From: Fonsecaea monophora
Lineage: Eukaryota; Ascomycota; Eurotiomycetes; Chaetothyriales; Herpotrichiellaceae
Reading direction: 5' to 3'
DNA length: 64,000 nucleotides
Assembly: GCF_001642475.1 (NCBI RefSeq)
Contig: NW_019173932.1
Coordinates: forward strand, 372,001-436,000
Below are positions 44,872-56,148 of the stretch, piece by piece; the stretch's first letter is position 1, and every line of letters begins with the position of its first letter. The notes beneath the pieces were generated by a model. It was not told the DNA's origin, did no database searches, and worked only from the letters and a program-made list of their open reading frames with translations. The translations under genes and the position numbers were made by a program.

Positions 44872-45643
44872 TCAATCCGCCGCGCCAGGCTCATTCAACC
44901 CCAACGAGTCGCCACTCGTCCAGTTGACGTCCAGGAACAGGTACGAGATCTTCCACTCGGCGAATCCCTGCTTTTCCTGCCCTTGGCCCTGTTCTTGGCC
45001 ATGCTGAGCCCTCTGAAAACTCCAGTAGTAGTACCCGCCTTCCTGAAAGACCTTGCCGATGTCGTCGCTGTCGGTGCCGCAGACGGCGTGAAGCGCGGAG
45101 CGGGCGTGCGCTGTGTTGTCGGATGTGAAGGAGATGGTGATGTTGGAGGACGAGTGCTAGGCATGAGGGCGGCCTTGTTAGAACTGGTCGAGGGACTTGA
45201 CACAGGTGCGAAACCGCGTGTTCGACTAGATGTGTAACAAAATGAAGAAAGATGTGTCGCACTCGACTCACCAGCATCCGATGGAACCTCGTCTCCGCGT
45301 TCATCGCCCACTGGGCTAGTCCGTCCTTACCCTTGTGGCTGCCAAACGGATAGGCGACGTCGCAATCGTCCGTGAACAGGTCGGCCCATTTGTGCGCGGC
45401 GTCATGGTCGACCATGCACGCATCAAGGACATAGGCGTACTCGTTGAGGAGGTTGGTTATTTGCTGGTGTTCGTACAGATATCTCACCCTGTCCTCGGTT
45501 GTCTGCGGGCTCGCCAGCGGCGAAATGCTTTTTGAGGCATGGCTCTTGATCCCATTTTTCGAGCCGTTAGTATGCGGTGCTGGCTCTGAGTAGGAGTAGC
45601 ATAGCGGATGGTCCACTGCCAGTAATGCTGCCCTGGGAGACAT
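44872..45643 (-). CDS. SnoaL-like protein, paralogue pair member A
   Basis: Two phase-0 exons, 45643-45272 and 45156-44872, giving 218 aa. Conserved blocks are LNEYAYVLDACMVDHDAAHK, WADLFTDDCDVAYPFGSHKG and, across the splice, RFHRMLHSSSNITISFTSDN, then FQEGGYYYWSF and a final WKISYLFLDVNWTSG. It belongs to the SnoaL-like/NTF2-fold group. It matches the protein at 51674-52222 in the pattern W-x2-LF-x-D, YP-[FY]-G-x-H-x-G, SSN-x-x-I-x-F and the closing W-[TS]-[TS]-G. Insertions in the second half include a Gln/Gly-rich loop (HGQEQGQGQEKQG). Reaction unknown. It sits downstream of a Zn2Cys6 regulator on the same strand. Confidence 0.82.
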
Positions 45644-46048
45644 TCTTTGATCGTCGCATATATCTTTCTGTGTCTTCTGGCCAATATTCACGATCCTAAA
45701 ACCTCGTGTCTTTCAAGAATGAGATATCTTTTGGAGTCGATGTGCACAGCTAGATTGTCTTGATTGGCTGCAGCGAGACCTGCCTCGATGGCTAGGAGGG
45801 ATCATAGAAGAAACGTTGGCGCGGGGTCTTGCATTAAACTTGCTTGCACACTTGGGGCTTCCCCATATTGCGGAGTGAGCTGCTCCACGCATTCCAGTTG
45901 GTGGAAGCAATAGACTTCCCAGTCAGTCCAGAGATTTGTGCAAACGGATTCCCCACCGGCAAAAGGTGCCACGGGGTCTCTTCCGGTCTGGAACTCCAGG
46001 AAAAATGACAAAGTGGTTGCAGTGCGCCAGACTGCACCTCGAATGCTG
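45644..46048. other. Intergenic region
   Basis: About 400 bases between the SnoaL-like start and the regulator stop. It holds the SnoaL-like promoter; nothing distinct seen. Confidence 0.5.
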
Positions 46049-48573
46049 CTATCCTGCCTCGGGAGATCCATAGAAATAAAACCCTTCACCTTCAGGACTC
46101 CAGTGCGCGTTGGCATGATTACCTGGGTGGTCACCTTGTGGTGGGGCATCCGAAAAGGCCATCTCGAAATTGAAACGGGGAATATCAAATGTTGGAACGT
46201 CGAATCCCGGGACAAAATTCAATATTCGATCCGGTGACTCGAGGTCGGGAACAGCGAAGCCAGCATGGATGTCGGTCGACGTACTTGGTGTGTCGCTTGA
46301 GACATACCCGGTGGCTACCTTTTTCAATAGCCGATGGATCTTCTCAGACGCCACACGAGCAAATGGTAAAGCTTCCTGGTGTCTGGTGAAAAATACCGCA
46401 GCAGACTCGATGTTGTCATTGATCTTGCTCCGATCCGGTATCGTGGCCGCGAGAAGATCATGAGTGGATTCGCTCCTCACGTACAGCAGAAGCGTAAGAG
46501 TCGCATTCCAGAGGTAACCCATTGTATGAAACAGGGCTGCTTGGAGGGTACCAGAGCTTCCGGCGTTGATAGAAGTGGTCGTAATGTTGATCAGCGACAT
46601 GGCCATTTCGATGCACTTCGCCGCTGCCACGACTGATTCATCACTCACTTTCATCTGCTTCTCTCGTTTCTGTACGACCAGGTTGAGGAATGCCCGGTAT
46701 AGGAGGATTCTAAGATTCAGGTAGCCTAATACAACAACGATGAGATTCAATAACACCTGGTCTGAGCTGGGGGAAGTCAAGTACATACGCAGTCGGATAA
46801 CCAGGCCATGCGGTTCCTTGGACCATGTGGAATCATGGTACCAGCTGTCATACCAAGCGCAGATGGCACCATCAGCTGCACGAAGAGCCGCTGCTCGTTC
46901 ACTGACTCCAGAGTGTTTGAAAGCGAGCGAGTAAACTTGTTCATATGCGTCCCATGCTAAATAGGAAAACTGTCGCATCCGCTCCAGATATTGGAGATCA
47001 ATCGGCGAGGTATCCAAGGGAAACGGTCTTACGTCAACCTCTCGTGGTTGGATACCACAAGGACGGCCAGATAGTGTGGCGAGTTCCCTGCTGAAAGATC
47101 AGCAAAGCTAGAGCCTTAGAGAGATGGTGAACAAACGTTTCATATATGAACAGGCACCTATTCCCGCCTTAGTGCAAATCTCAGGCAGGCCGAAGCATAA
47201 CATCAAACTCACCACCAGGTTGCGCACCATCCGTTAGTATCAAGAACGTGAGCGTCAAGTGGCATGAGCTCTCGGTGAAGACCGATAGCGTAACCGACTC
47301 TTACCGAAGTTCCTAGCATCGCATATGCTTCGTGGAGTCTCTGTTGATTAAAGAGCCAGACAAACTGGTCGTGGTCTTAGCATTCGATGAGCCCACAGCA
47401 CCCGGAAATTACTCACGGCAAGAAACATGGAGTTTACTGCAGACATGTCACCACCAGAAAAAGGAACGTCGGCAAAGGTGGATTTAGCTAAATTGAAGCA
47501 AGTCTCCCCATGCTGTGAGGCAAGAGCATCGTTTCGGACTCGATCATCTGGATCAACAGTGCTGCATTGATGACCGTGGGCTAGAACCATGTACAAGACG
47601 GCAGCCCAGAGCTCATACCCTTTTCCTTCTGTAGGTAGGCCTTCCCAAAAGTTTCGATACCGTTCCATGAAAGTGGTGCGGTTGAGGATGGGATATAGAC
47701 GATGGGCTGTTTGAAAGTAGCGGTTCACATAATCGTCCGCGACGGACCTTGGAGGCAGCGAAGACCCTACAACCTTCGCGAACCTAAGATTGGCAGCATT
47801 CTCGAGCCACAAACTAGCTCTGTTTAGTGGTGACTCCATCCGAGAAGTAGACGGTTGGTCTTCCGATTCATCTGTTGCCTCCACGGCACTGATGATGGCA
47901 TTGGAGGAAGAGCCGCCGTAGAACTCGGGATTTCTTGAGATTGTCAGATAGTTTACACCTCGAAGCAGTTGGGCCATATCGTCTTCGCTCCGACTCGTTT
48001 CGGTCGCGGTCCCATATATCTGATCGGAATAGCGAGGAGGGCTCAGACCTGGCTCGTTTAGGCTCTGTCCGGTCGTGTAGCCTTCGTAGATCCGTAAGCG
48101 TTCTTCAAGCTGCGCAATTCTCCTGAGACACGCGGACTACTGTCAGCTTGCAGAGTCGCATCAAGAGACAGCAAGAGCTCACTTCATCGCTTTTGCCAGA
48201 GTGAGTTTCTCCGGGGCACGAGCGTCACCTCCATATTGGCAGGGGAGGGAGTTTTCCTGACAGGTTTTGCACGGGCTGGCTCCATTGCACTGTTTTGAAC
48301 TAAAGTCAAACCTCTTCCCTCAAACATCACAGATCTGGGGTAAGCACGTACTTTTCGGCGCAGCGCTCGGCAATTCGAACACGCCTGTTCAGTTTTGGTT
48401 CTTTTGACACTGGGTTGTGGGGGTGCAAGTGGTGTAGGGAGGCCCAGAGCCGATTCGTGTTCTCTTTTGCGGTCAGGGGCGATCTCTCTGAACTGCATCA
48501 TGGCATCGTCGCGGACAGGTTGATTGGACTCTGGCTGGACGGAGTTGGTGGGATGGTGAGTCGACGACGACAT
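46049..48573 (-). CDS. Zn2Cys6 fungal transcription factor (second locus)
   Basis: Six exons: 48573-48352, 48289-48183, 48122-47417, 47364-47213, 47090-46789 and 46725-46049, giving 721 aa. The zinc cluster is completed across intron 1: C65, C68, C75, C81, C84 and C91 (spacing 2-6-5-2-6). Exon 3 supplies the coiled linker AMKRIAQLEERLRIYEG and the Fungal_trans block VNRYFQTAHRLYPILNRTTF. Later exons give RLHEAYAMLGTSVRVGYAIG, then LSGRPCGIQPREVDVRPFPL and RLRYLNLRILLYRAFL. The 63-nt intron 46788-46726 has no stop and keeps frame, so a naive reading adds 21 residues. The exon 4/5 junction gives a shorter than usual WW-to-LSGRP spacing, so a micro-exon may hide at 47091-47212. It probably controls the neighbouring transporter and SnoaL genes. 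Confidence 0.85.
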
Positions 48574-49059
48574 GGTGGTGGAAGTTGGTGTGGAGTGAGG
48601 AAGGATGAGCATCAAGTGTCGCCTGCGTCCAGTCCAGTCCAGTCTAGCGTCATGCACCCCACAAAATGCCAAATGCCAAACATTCGTCTTCTTCCCTCCT
48701 CTTCACCTCAGCATAGACATGCCCTCCCATCCTTATGACATCTGCTCTCTCATGACCACGGAAACACACACGGAAAGTGATCACCTCAGAAATCTACCCC
48801 GGACCGTTTCTGCGGCTCATTCTGGATCTGGGAGGAGGTGATTGGCCACGCAATTTACGGTCGTTCAGACAGGGGAAATGGGACGGCAAGCTCCTCCATC
48901 CTCCACTGAGGTGTCTAACATTAGTTTTCAGGTCCCCCTCTAGGAAGATACAAGTCTAAGGATGACGCTAAGTCCATGACTGTGCAGCTGGATGACTCAA
49001 GGATGTAACGCTTGGAGTCTGCACAGGCCGCTACTGTCCCTCAACTCTACCTCCTCGGT
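48574..49059. other. Intergenic region
   Basis: 485 bases with the regulator promoter and the 3' end of the MFS gene. No element seen. Confidence 0.5.
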
Positions 49060-51031
49060 CTACGCAGCATCAATTGAAGTAACATCAACATGTTTGCTCT
49101 CCAAATGGCGCACATGCTCCGCCTTTTCTGCGAGGGCATCCGTCACAGCATGATCTTTCACGAAAACCGTGTCAATCTCCTCAAGGGTTAAACCACGAGT
49201 CTCGGGATACAGGAACCAGACTAAGTTTCTGTCAGCACATCCGTCGAGGAGAGGAAAACGCTGACGGCTCTTACCGATGGGCAATTGAAGGAAGGTGAAG
49301 ATTATGAATACGATGTATAATCGCCAGTGAATGTTGGCAATGCCAATCGGGCCCACCTTGACTGCAAGCCTCAGTTAGCGATTGACATTTCGATGGGCAA
49401 GGCCAGGACTCACCGATGATAAAAGTAAAGGTCCCTAAGTCGAACAAGTGTCAGCATTGATAAGCCACGTGGCTGTCTCACTCACAGTTTGCAAAGGCGT
49501 TCAAGGCATTCCCGATATGCCTGTACCTCACCGGGACAAGTTCAGGGCCAAGGCACCACGGACTGTTATACGTCAGCTGGTATCCAGAGTATCGACAAGT
49601 GCGCACTCACGTCGGCAGCCAACTCCAACCGAAAGCCACACAGATCAAGCACGTCGCTCCGAAAGCCACCCAGAGTTGTGCTGTTCCTCCATTCTTGACC
49701 ATGGGCGTGTAAATACAATACCCGATTAGGATTGGAATTGTTCCGGAAACAAGCAGCTTCTTCCGTCCAACGCGCTCGATAAGAGCAATGCCAAACAGTG
49801 AACCCACCCAGAAGCTGATAGATGCAACGCCGCCCAAGACCAGAGAAAGATTGGCAGATATCCCCAGTTGCAAGAAGACAGTGCTGGAATAATAGATGAC
49901 AATATTGACCTGGGTGCACGTTTCAGCAATTTGCGGTCTGACTTTGAGAGGTGGTGTAACATACACCGGGCAGTTGTTGGATCATCTGAATGATGAAGAC
50001 CAACGCCATCCGCTGAGGGATCTTCTGACCAGATCGATCGTAGAAGATGGTTTTCAGACTGTATTCACCGAAGTGATCTTCCAAAGCAATTGCGGCGAGA
50101 ATTTCACTGCGTTCAGCTTGAATCACTTCATGTTCGATAGGAAGACCCTTCAAGGCTGACATGACTAGATCTGCCTCTCCATTTCGGTTCTTCGAATACA
50201 GCCATCGTGGACTTTCTGGGAGCCAGAAGAGACCGAAAATGGTGGGAATGGCAAACGCGGCTTGGAAAGCTGCAAGAAAATATTCAGTATCACTCGACGC
50301 AACGATAGAATTGTCCATCATACCAACTGGAAAGCGCCACACCACCTGCCCAGTGAGGTGAAAGAAGCCGTAATTCATCCAGTATGCAATCACAATGCCA
50401 AATGCTGCAATTGACAACTGAGTTGCGACCAACTGCCCTCGATGTTTGGCTTTGGACGTCTCGGAGACCCATGTTGGCACTGTCCCAGTGTTCATTCCAT
50501 TCCCGATGCCAGAGACGATTCTCCCGACAATGAGTTGAGCCACACTGTATGACGAGGCCTGAAGGACAGCGCCTTGAACAGGAGTCAGTTCTGGCATTTC
50601 CACTGTCGACCTTTTTACTTGCCGATCACCATTATGACCATCCCAACTCCGATTGTACGCTTTCGACCGAGAGACGAACCCCAAATTGCAGCGACAAGAC
50701 ATCCGACCATGCACCCGACATCGTATATGGAAACAACGGTGGAGATGGTGTCGGCATCGGTCGCCTTTGTAGGCTGGTCAGCACCATGTTCTGGGAAGAG
50801 TCAAAGGAGATGCCCACCGAGATGCTAACGGCTTCGAGGAAATAAGGAGTAGAGATGATACTCCCCATGATCCCTTGGTCATAGCCTAGAGAAAACCAGG
50901 ATCAGTGTTTTCCTTTGTTCTCAATGGTTGGTCCTACCAAACAAAAGAAAGGCGCTGGCGGAGCACAGGCTGATAGCCCACGAAAGGGCGGAGCCTTCGA
51001 GGCCCAGGAATGGCTTGCCGTGTCGAGACAT
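49060..51031 (-). CDS. MFS sugar-transporter-family permease
   Basis: Nine exons: 51031-50938, 50885-50818, 50773-50623, 50572-49965, 49909-49611, 49562-49486, 49434-49414, 49361-49275 and 49220-49060, giving 521 aa. Family signatures restored by splicing are FGYDQGIMGS in TM1, GSSLGRKRT between TM2 and TM3, GRIVSGIGNGMNTGTVPTW, then LPESPRWLY before the central loop. Further on are QQLPGVNIVIYYSSTVF, RVGRKKLL and the C-terminal YPETRGLTLEEID. All twelve TM regions are covered. Intron 3 (50622-50573) starts with GCAAGT and is needed to join VIMVIG to AVLQASSYS. Exon 7 is only 21 nt. The protein would import a hexose or sugar-like compound by proton symport. Lying next to a regulator and SnoaL-like genes, it may carry a less usual substrate such as quinate or a glycoside. 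Confidence 0.9.
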
Positions 51032-51673
51032 GGTATCTGGGTGAGTTCAATCGTGTTGAACTTCGTGTCCTGCTTTGCCAGAGTCGGTGGACACGAGTCT
51101 CAACATATTATATGCAATTCGACAGCATATTCCATATGGACTGTGGGATGGACTGTGGAGTTACAAACCCGCCGAGGCACGTCGCAGGGAACGGACACGT
51201 CCATCCACGCATCCCCATTGGACACTCATCATGCCTCCACGTATCCCTATTGGACGGGAATCTCAACCCCACAAAGTTCTGCGGCCTCGTGGGGACGCCA
51301 GGGCATTAATGCGGAGTCGGTAGTTCCTCGAGGCAGACTGCAGCAGCTTCCTCGGACGCGTTCGATACCCTATTTAAGGGTGAAGCATGGTCCTCGAGGG
51401 ATATGTCCAAAGCCAGTGCAAACACAGGAATGAGCTGCCCAATCGGACATCAGGGAAAATTCATAGCATTTTCCCTCAGACCTTCGGAAGACTACAGGAG
51501 TCTCTGGGTTTGAAGAGACAGAACTCGATCCGAAAGTTATCCACCTTCTTCGACCACAAACTGTCGGATCATAAAAATTATTGTCGGTACTACAAAGACT
51601 GACGTGCTGTCAATCGACACGAGATCCACGAGCCTCCCTGTACACACCACAGCGACCGCCGTCCACTCTCCCA
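51032..51673. promoter_or_regulatory. Divergent promoter region, MFS permease (-) and SnoaL-like (+)
   Basis: 640 bases between divergent starts. A TATTTAAG TATA-like sequence lies at about 51371, roughly 300 bases before the SnoaL-like ATG. GC-rich upstream part. Confidence 0.45.
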
Positions 51674-52222
51674 ATGGCCGATACAGAGAAGATAGTCGCC
51701 GAACTGGCGTCGTTGCAGAAGACAGTGTCATCTCTCCAAAAGTCGCTGTCAGAGACACAAGACATCCAGGCGGTCCAATGGCTGCTCAACCACTACACGG
51801 CACTGCACGACGACGCGTGTTTCGACCTCGAGAAGCGACAGGAATGGGAGAACCTATTCTGCGAAGACGGCGTGGCAGTTTATCCCTACGGCCAACACGT
51901 CGGCCGCGCGGGCAAGGGGACGTGGGCGTTTGGCGGCGTGAGCTACTTTGAGCGGTGCCAGCTCCTGTCGTCCAACTTTGACATTGAGTTCTCCCCGAAC
52001 CGCCGCCGCGCGTACGTGCGCACCAACTGCATCGCGCAGTGGATGAAGAAGAGGGACGTCTACGACGACCACTTTGACGAGGGCGGCTTCTACAACTGGG
52101 TCCTCAGAAAGGACACCGACGGCCAGTGGAGGATCGAGCGCGTCCATCTGACCATCACCTGGACGACGGGCGAGGATCCCACGGGCGTAGGGCCCAAGAC
52201 CAAGAGGGCCGCCAAGCTGTAG
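51674..52222 (+). CDS. SnoaL-like protein, paralogue pair member B
   Basis: A single exon of 182 aa. The start MADTEKIVAELASLQKT begins a short coiled helix (SLQKTVSSLQKSLSE) before the conserved fold. The frame is open upstream, but that part is not conserved in character. Core blocks are WLLNHYTALHDDACFDLEKR, WENLFCEDGVAVYPYGQHVG, then CQLLSSNFDIEF and GGFYNWVLRKDTDGQWRIER, ending TITWTTGEDPTG. It is a SnoaL-like/NTF2-fold protein related to the one at 44872-45643 and more distantly to 7690-8464. Members include cyclases, dehydratases, hydroxylases and decarboxylases. The activity here is unknown. Confidence 0.85.
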   Translation: MADTEKIVAELASLQKTVSSLQKSLSETQDIQAVQWLLNHYTALHDDACFDLEKRQEWENLFCEDGVAVYPYGQHVGRAGKGTWAFGGVSYFERCQLLSSNFDIEFSPNRRRAYVRTNCIAQWMKKRDVYDDHFDEGGFYNWVLRKDTDGQWRIERVHLTITWTTGEDPTGVGPKTKRAAKL

Positions 52223-53276
52223 GGGTGGCAGGAGAGAGACTACATGTTCGGTTATTCAGTGAGGTGGGTGATTACAAAGGGGAAGGGGGAGGTGGAAGGT
52301 GGAAGAGACGAATCTGTCTCGAGGTTTTTATACATATCTTTGTCTTTATCTTTGTCTTTATCCTCGCCCTCATGCGCTTAATAGAGGACTAGTCAATGCT
52401 GAAGACGAGATGATCTCAACATAAATGTCAGTAATCCTGGAGAATTGCGCTTGTCTCACGTCTCACGTTTCATGTCCACACAAGCTTCCTGTGTATGTAT
52501 GTATGTGGGTAGACAAGCCAAAGAATAAGCAAGAGACGCACAGAGTATAGTATAGAGTATAGTATGTAGCACATAGTACATAGTATATAATTAGTATACT
52601 CGACATGGCCCTTTCGGGATCTAAGTGTCCACAACCTACACAGGAAGACAGGTAAACAAGCACACAGGCAGACAAGATCGCGGGATACTTGGTCGTACGA
52701 GGTAGTTGGAATACAGAATACAAATCAAGTCAAGTCAAGTCAACCATGAGCATGGAAACCGAACCGCAGGCACTTGTTATGGTGACGTGTTTGCCTTTGT
52801 TAGTTATTGCCTTGTTGCCATGGTGTTTGTGTCTATCTATCGGATCTACCTAACCATCCGACCATCTAAACCCCTTGTATCCATATCCAGCCATCCAAGA
52901 CCATCTTGTCACAGATCGATTCATAGATTCCACCATCTCCCTATCATCCACCACCACCTATCCAACTCATCCCTCCTCCCCTCTCCCTCTCCGCGTCCAA
53001 CAATCTGAAGTCTTGCCTTTGCCCTTTCTCCAAATGTTGATTTGTGTTTTGTGTTTTGAATTTTCATAAAAAAGTAGTTCATTCATCCATCCATCATTTC
53101 CGTCGTTAAGAAGATCAATTCGGGCAGAGAAAGGTTTGGTTTTTTTTTTCCCCTTCTATTCTTTTTTCTTTTCGCTTGCATGCTTGCGTGCTCGCTTGGT
53201 CGCTTCGCACCAACTAGAGCCGAGATGGGATGATGGTTTCATATCCCTCTCTTACAACTCTTACAACTCTCACTCT
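52223..53276. repeat. Intergenic region with several microsatellites
   Basis: About 1 kb between converging genes. It holds (GTAT)n at about 52494-52507, an AGTAT-rich array at about 52544-52600, four copies of TCAAG at about 52724-52742 and T-rich tracts near 53138-53180. No gene seen. Confidence 0.6.
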
Positions 53277-54964
53277 TCACTCTTCACTTCCCGGACCAGC
53301 CGCCGCAGCACCGTGTCTGAACAGGTGGCGGTGTATGTCGCGGCGCCCGTGCCGAGTCAAGTGGCGCTTGGCGTGTGCCTCATTGAGGAAAGGCAGCATT
53401 TCCGCCGACGAGGACAAGATGCCAGGCTCCGGACCTGCCTCGCGCCGGCTCTTCTTGTCCCCTTCCCAGCTCTGGAAGTCCTCGTAGCCTAGGGCGCTGA
53501 CGGTCGTACATGTGACGGAGGCAGGGGCGGCGGCGTTGTTCTTCTCGTTGTTGTCCGAAGACCCGGCCGGAGGGGTAGGGGTGGTGGCGGGTGGCGAGGC
53601 AGCGGACTCTTGAGCTTCGCTGACGGTGCCGTCCGACGAGACCACAGCGACAACTGGTGGTCCAACTGTCATGGAAGAGACTTGCCCGTCGAACGATGCC
53701 ACAGACGACGCCGCCGCCCCTGACGCTGTAGTTGGCACAGCCACAAAGTTTGCCGCTGTGGCTTCATAAGTGCCGAACGTCTTGGTATGGCGGCCATTAC
53801 CACCACGACTGAAACCCGTGGTAGGAGCTGAGTAGAAGCTCGTTTGGGTAGGGCCGACGGGCGGCGGTCCTGGCGGTCCACCAGGAATGCTGACAGAGGC
53901 AGTGGGCGCATGCGACGAGAACGATGGGAATGGCGCAGTGGCGTTGGGACCCTGGCTACCGCTGCCCTGGAAGACCTTGAGAGAGTTGACGGTCCAGAAC
54001 GCATCTTGGAACGCCGATGGGTTGTTTTGGACGTAGCTCTCGCAGGTCGACGCTTTAGATTTGCACACGGGGTCAGAATCCCATACATTGCCAGCCCAGT
54101 CGCCGCAAAAGGTCGTGTCAAAGACGATCTGCTGGTTGTTGAAGAACTCGTCGATGTTGCAGCTTCCGCCAAACGAAGCCAGAGGTTGCCCCCAGTTGCC
54201 CGGGTCGGGTGACCCTGAGGATATGTCTGAGGGGATGGCTGAGCGCGAAAAGAACCAGATGCTGATGGCAGACGAGGTCCATTCCGTGGCGTATACGCCG
54301 CCTTCAGCATCATTGAATCCTGTTCCGTAGGTGGCGTCGTTGGGAGTCGAGATTGAGCAGCCCGCATTGGTTGCTTGGCCCGCAGCCTTGATATCGCAGT
54401 TGGACGTGGCTACCGAGCCTGAAAACATGCCGTTGTTAGAAATGCTACACCCAGCGTTGGTGTGTAGGGTCATAGCATTGGAAGTTTGCAAGTTGACACC
54501 CTCGATAATGTCGATTTCTCCTGCATTCGGCCAGTTGGGTCCGACAGTCCAAAAGGCAGGCCAAGCACCACAGACTCCACCTGGCATATGGGAAAGGTCG
54601 AGGATAATGAGACCGTGGTTGTAAGATTTTTTGCTTGTCAGGCGGACGCTTTGACGGCCGGAACCAGACGCAACATTTGTATGGTCAACACCCATATAGA
54701 CGGCGCCGCTGTCAGTGTTTATGAGGCCGCCACGCTGTGCAGTGTTCTGGTCCACATATTGCACATACCCATTTGTCGGATCCGGGTCCTGATAGTTTGG
54801 TCAGCACGCAATGTAGAGTAGCGAACAGGGGAGCCGAGCTCTACCGTGAAAAAATCAAACATGGAAAAGAATTGATCTACGCTGTAGTCATCCTCCAGCA
54901 CATATCCCGCTGTGCTCAAGGAGATGAGTCCCGCCAGGGTGACCAGAACAGAAGAAGCCAACAT
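53277..54964 (-). CDS. Secreted GH16 endo-1,3(4)-beta-glucanase
   Basis: Two phase-0 exons, 54964-54845 and 54788-53277, giving 543 aa. The signal peptide MLASSVLVTLAGLISLSTAG leads into the mature start YVLEDDYSVDQFFSMFDFFT. The GH16 active site GEIDIIEG, with both catalytic glutamates and the helper Asp, is present, preceded by GGVCGAWPAFWTVGPNWPNA. Cysteines in NAGCSIS, SNCDIK and NIDEFF-region blocks match the fungal licheninase-like branch. A further 200 or more residues form a Gly/Pro/Ser-rich linker and a basic tail (KRHLTRHGRRDIHRH). No GPI signal is seen. The enzyme would act on mixed-link or beta-1,3 glucan outside the cell, in wall remodelling or nutrition. Confidence 0.92.
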
Positions 54965-56148
54965 ATTTGCTTAGATTTCAAAAAAAAAAAAAGATCGACA
55001 GAAAGGAACGACAAACTGCAAGACGCAAGTTCAAATGAGAAAGGAGTGGACGCAAAAAATGCTGGCTCTGGAAAAAGAAATGGAAGAATGACCTGTCCAC
55101 GGGAGTGAGTACGGACCAGGTCCAACGGTAAAATCGTCGAGATATGTATACCAAGAAGGGTCCATGGCTGTGTAGAGAAAGGGGTGAATCATGGTCCAGA
55201 TCCATCCTCGGCGTCTGTGTAAAGGCGGGGCCAAACGAAGTATCCATCTGAGGAGGTAGGTACGTGTCCGGGCTTGTCATGTACGGCTGACGTGCAGAAC
55301 AGCAATAGGCTTCACGGATTGGACCTGTGAAGCCTGAAAGCGCTGTCGAGAAGTAAGGGGTAATCCATATACGCTCATGTGAACGTGGATCGGCGGGTCA
55401 CCAAGTACCAAGCGAGGAAAGCCGAACTATAATTGACAACATCGCACACGACCCTCATCCTGCAAGATTCGAGATATTCCAGGCGGGCCCAAAAAGACAG
55501 CAGTGCCCTGCTCAATGCCTGTAGAGGAGCTGATTAAGGAGAGAAGAGGCTTCCTTCCTTCATCGAGCTGGCAGGCAGGTGAACATCCATCAACCTGGGA
55601 GAGGATGAGAGGATCGAGAATTGAGATGGCGGGAATGGGGCTTGAAACGATGGCGCCAGGCGAACTCGTCTCTTTGACTCCGCATGTTTGAAACTCGGTA
55701 GGGACGGATAAGCCTGATAACTTTAAAAAGGGCCAAAGGGCCATTAGGCCAAAGCGTTGGATCTGGGTGCCTTGGTCTTGGAAGTGGATTGTCATGGGGG
55801 CTGGTAAAAGGGAGGAACTGAAGAAAGGCAAAAAGGGAGAAAGTCGAGAATCCCAGGGGCAGGTGAGGTTGAAGCTGTTGACCAATAAGAGTCCGGATTG
55901 GACCATATCACGTGTCAGGCTGGACCCAATTGGGCCACTTCGAAACATTCCTTGTCTCAGCGCCCGACGCCGCGCCCAGAAAGGCTCCACCATACCAAGA
56001 GCCATACCAAGGAAAAAGGAGAGTGACACAGAGAGGAGAGAGTAAGTTCTTCGGAAGGACATGGGAAACATAGCATTATGCATACATATCTTTCTCGGGA
56101 TATTGATTGTACTGTATCTACCGAGTGCTGAATGCAAATAGATCAAAA
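54965..56148. other. Intergenic region, no supported gene
   Basis: 1.18 kb between the glucanase start and the VPS8 stop. A 269-codon open frame on the minus strand at 55427-56236 overlaps the VPS8 C-terminus in another frame and looks non-coding. It is expected to contain the glucanase promoter. Confidence 0.5.
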
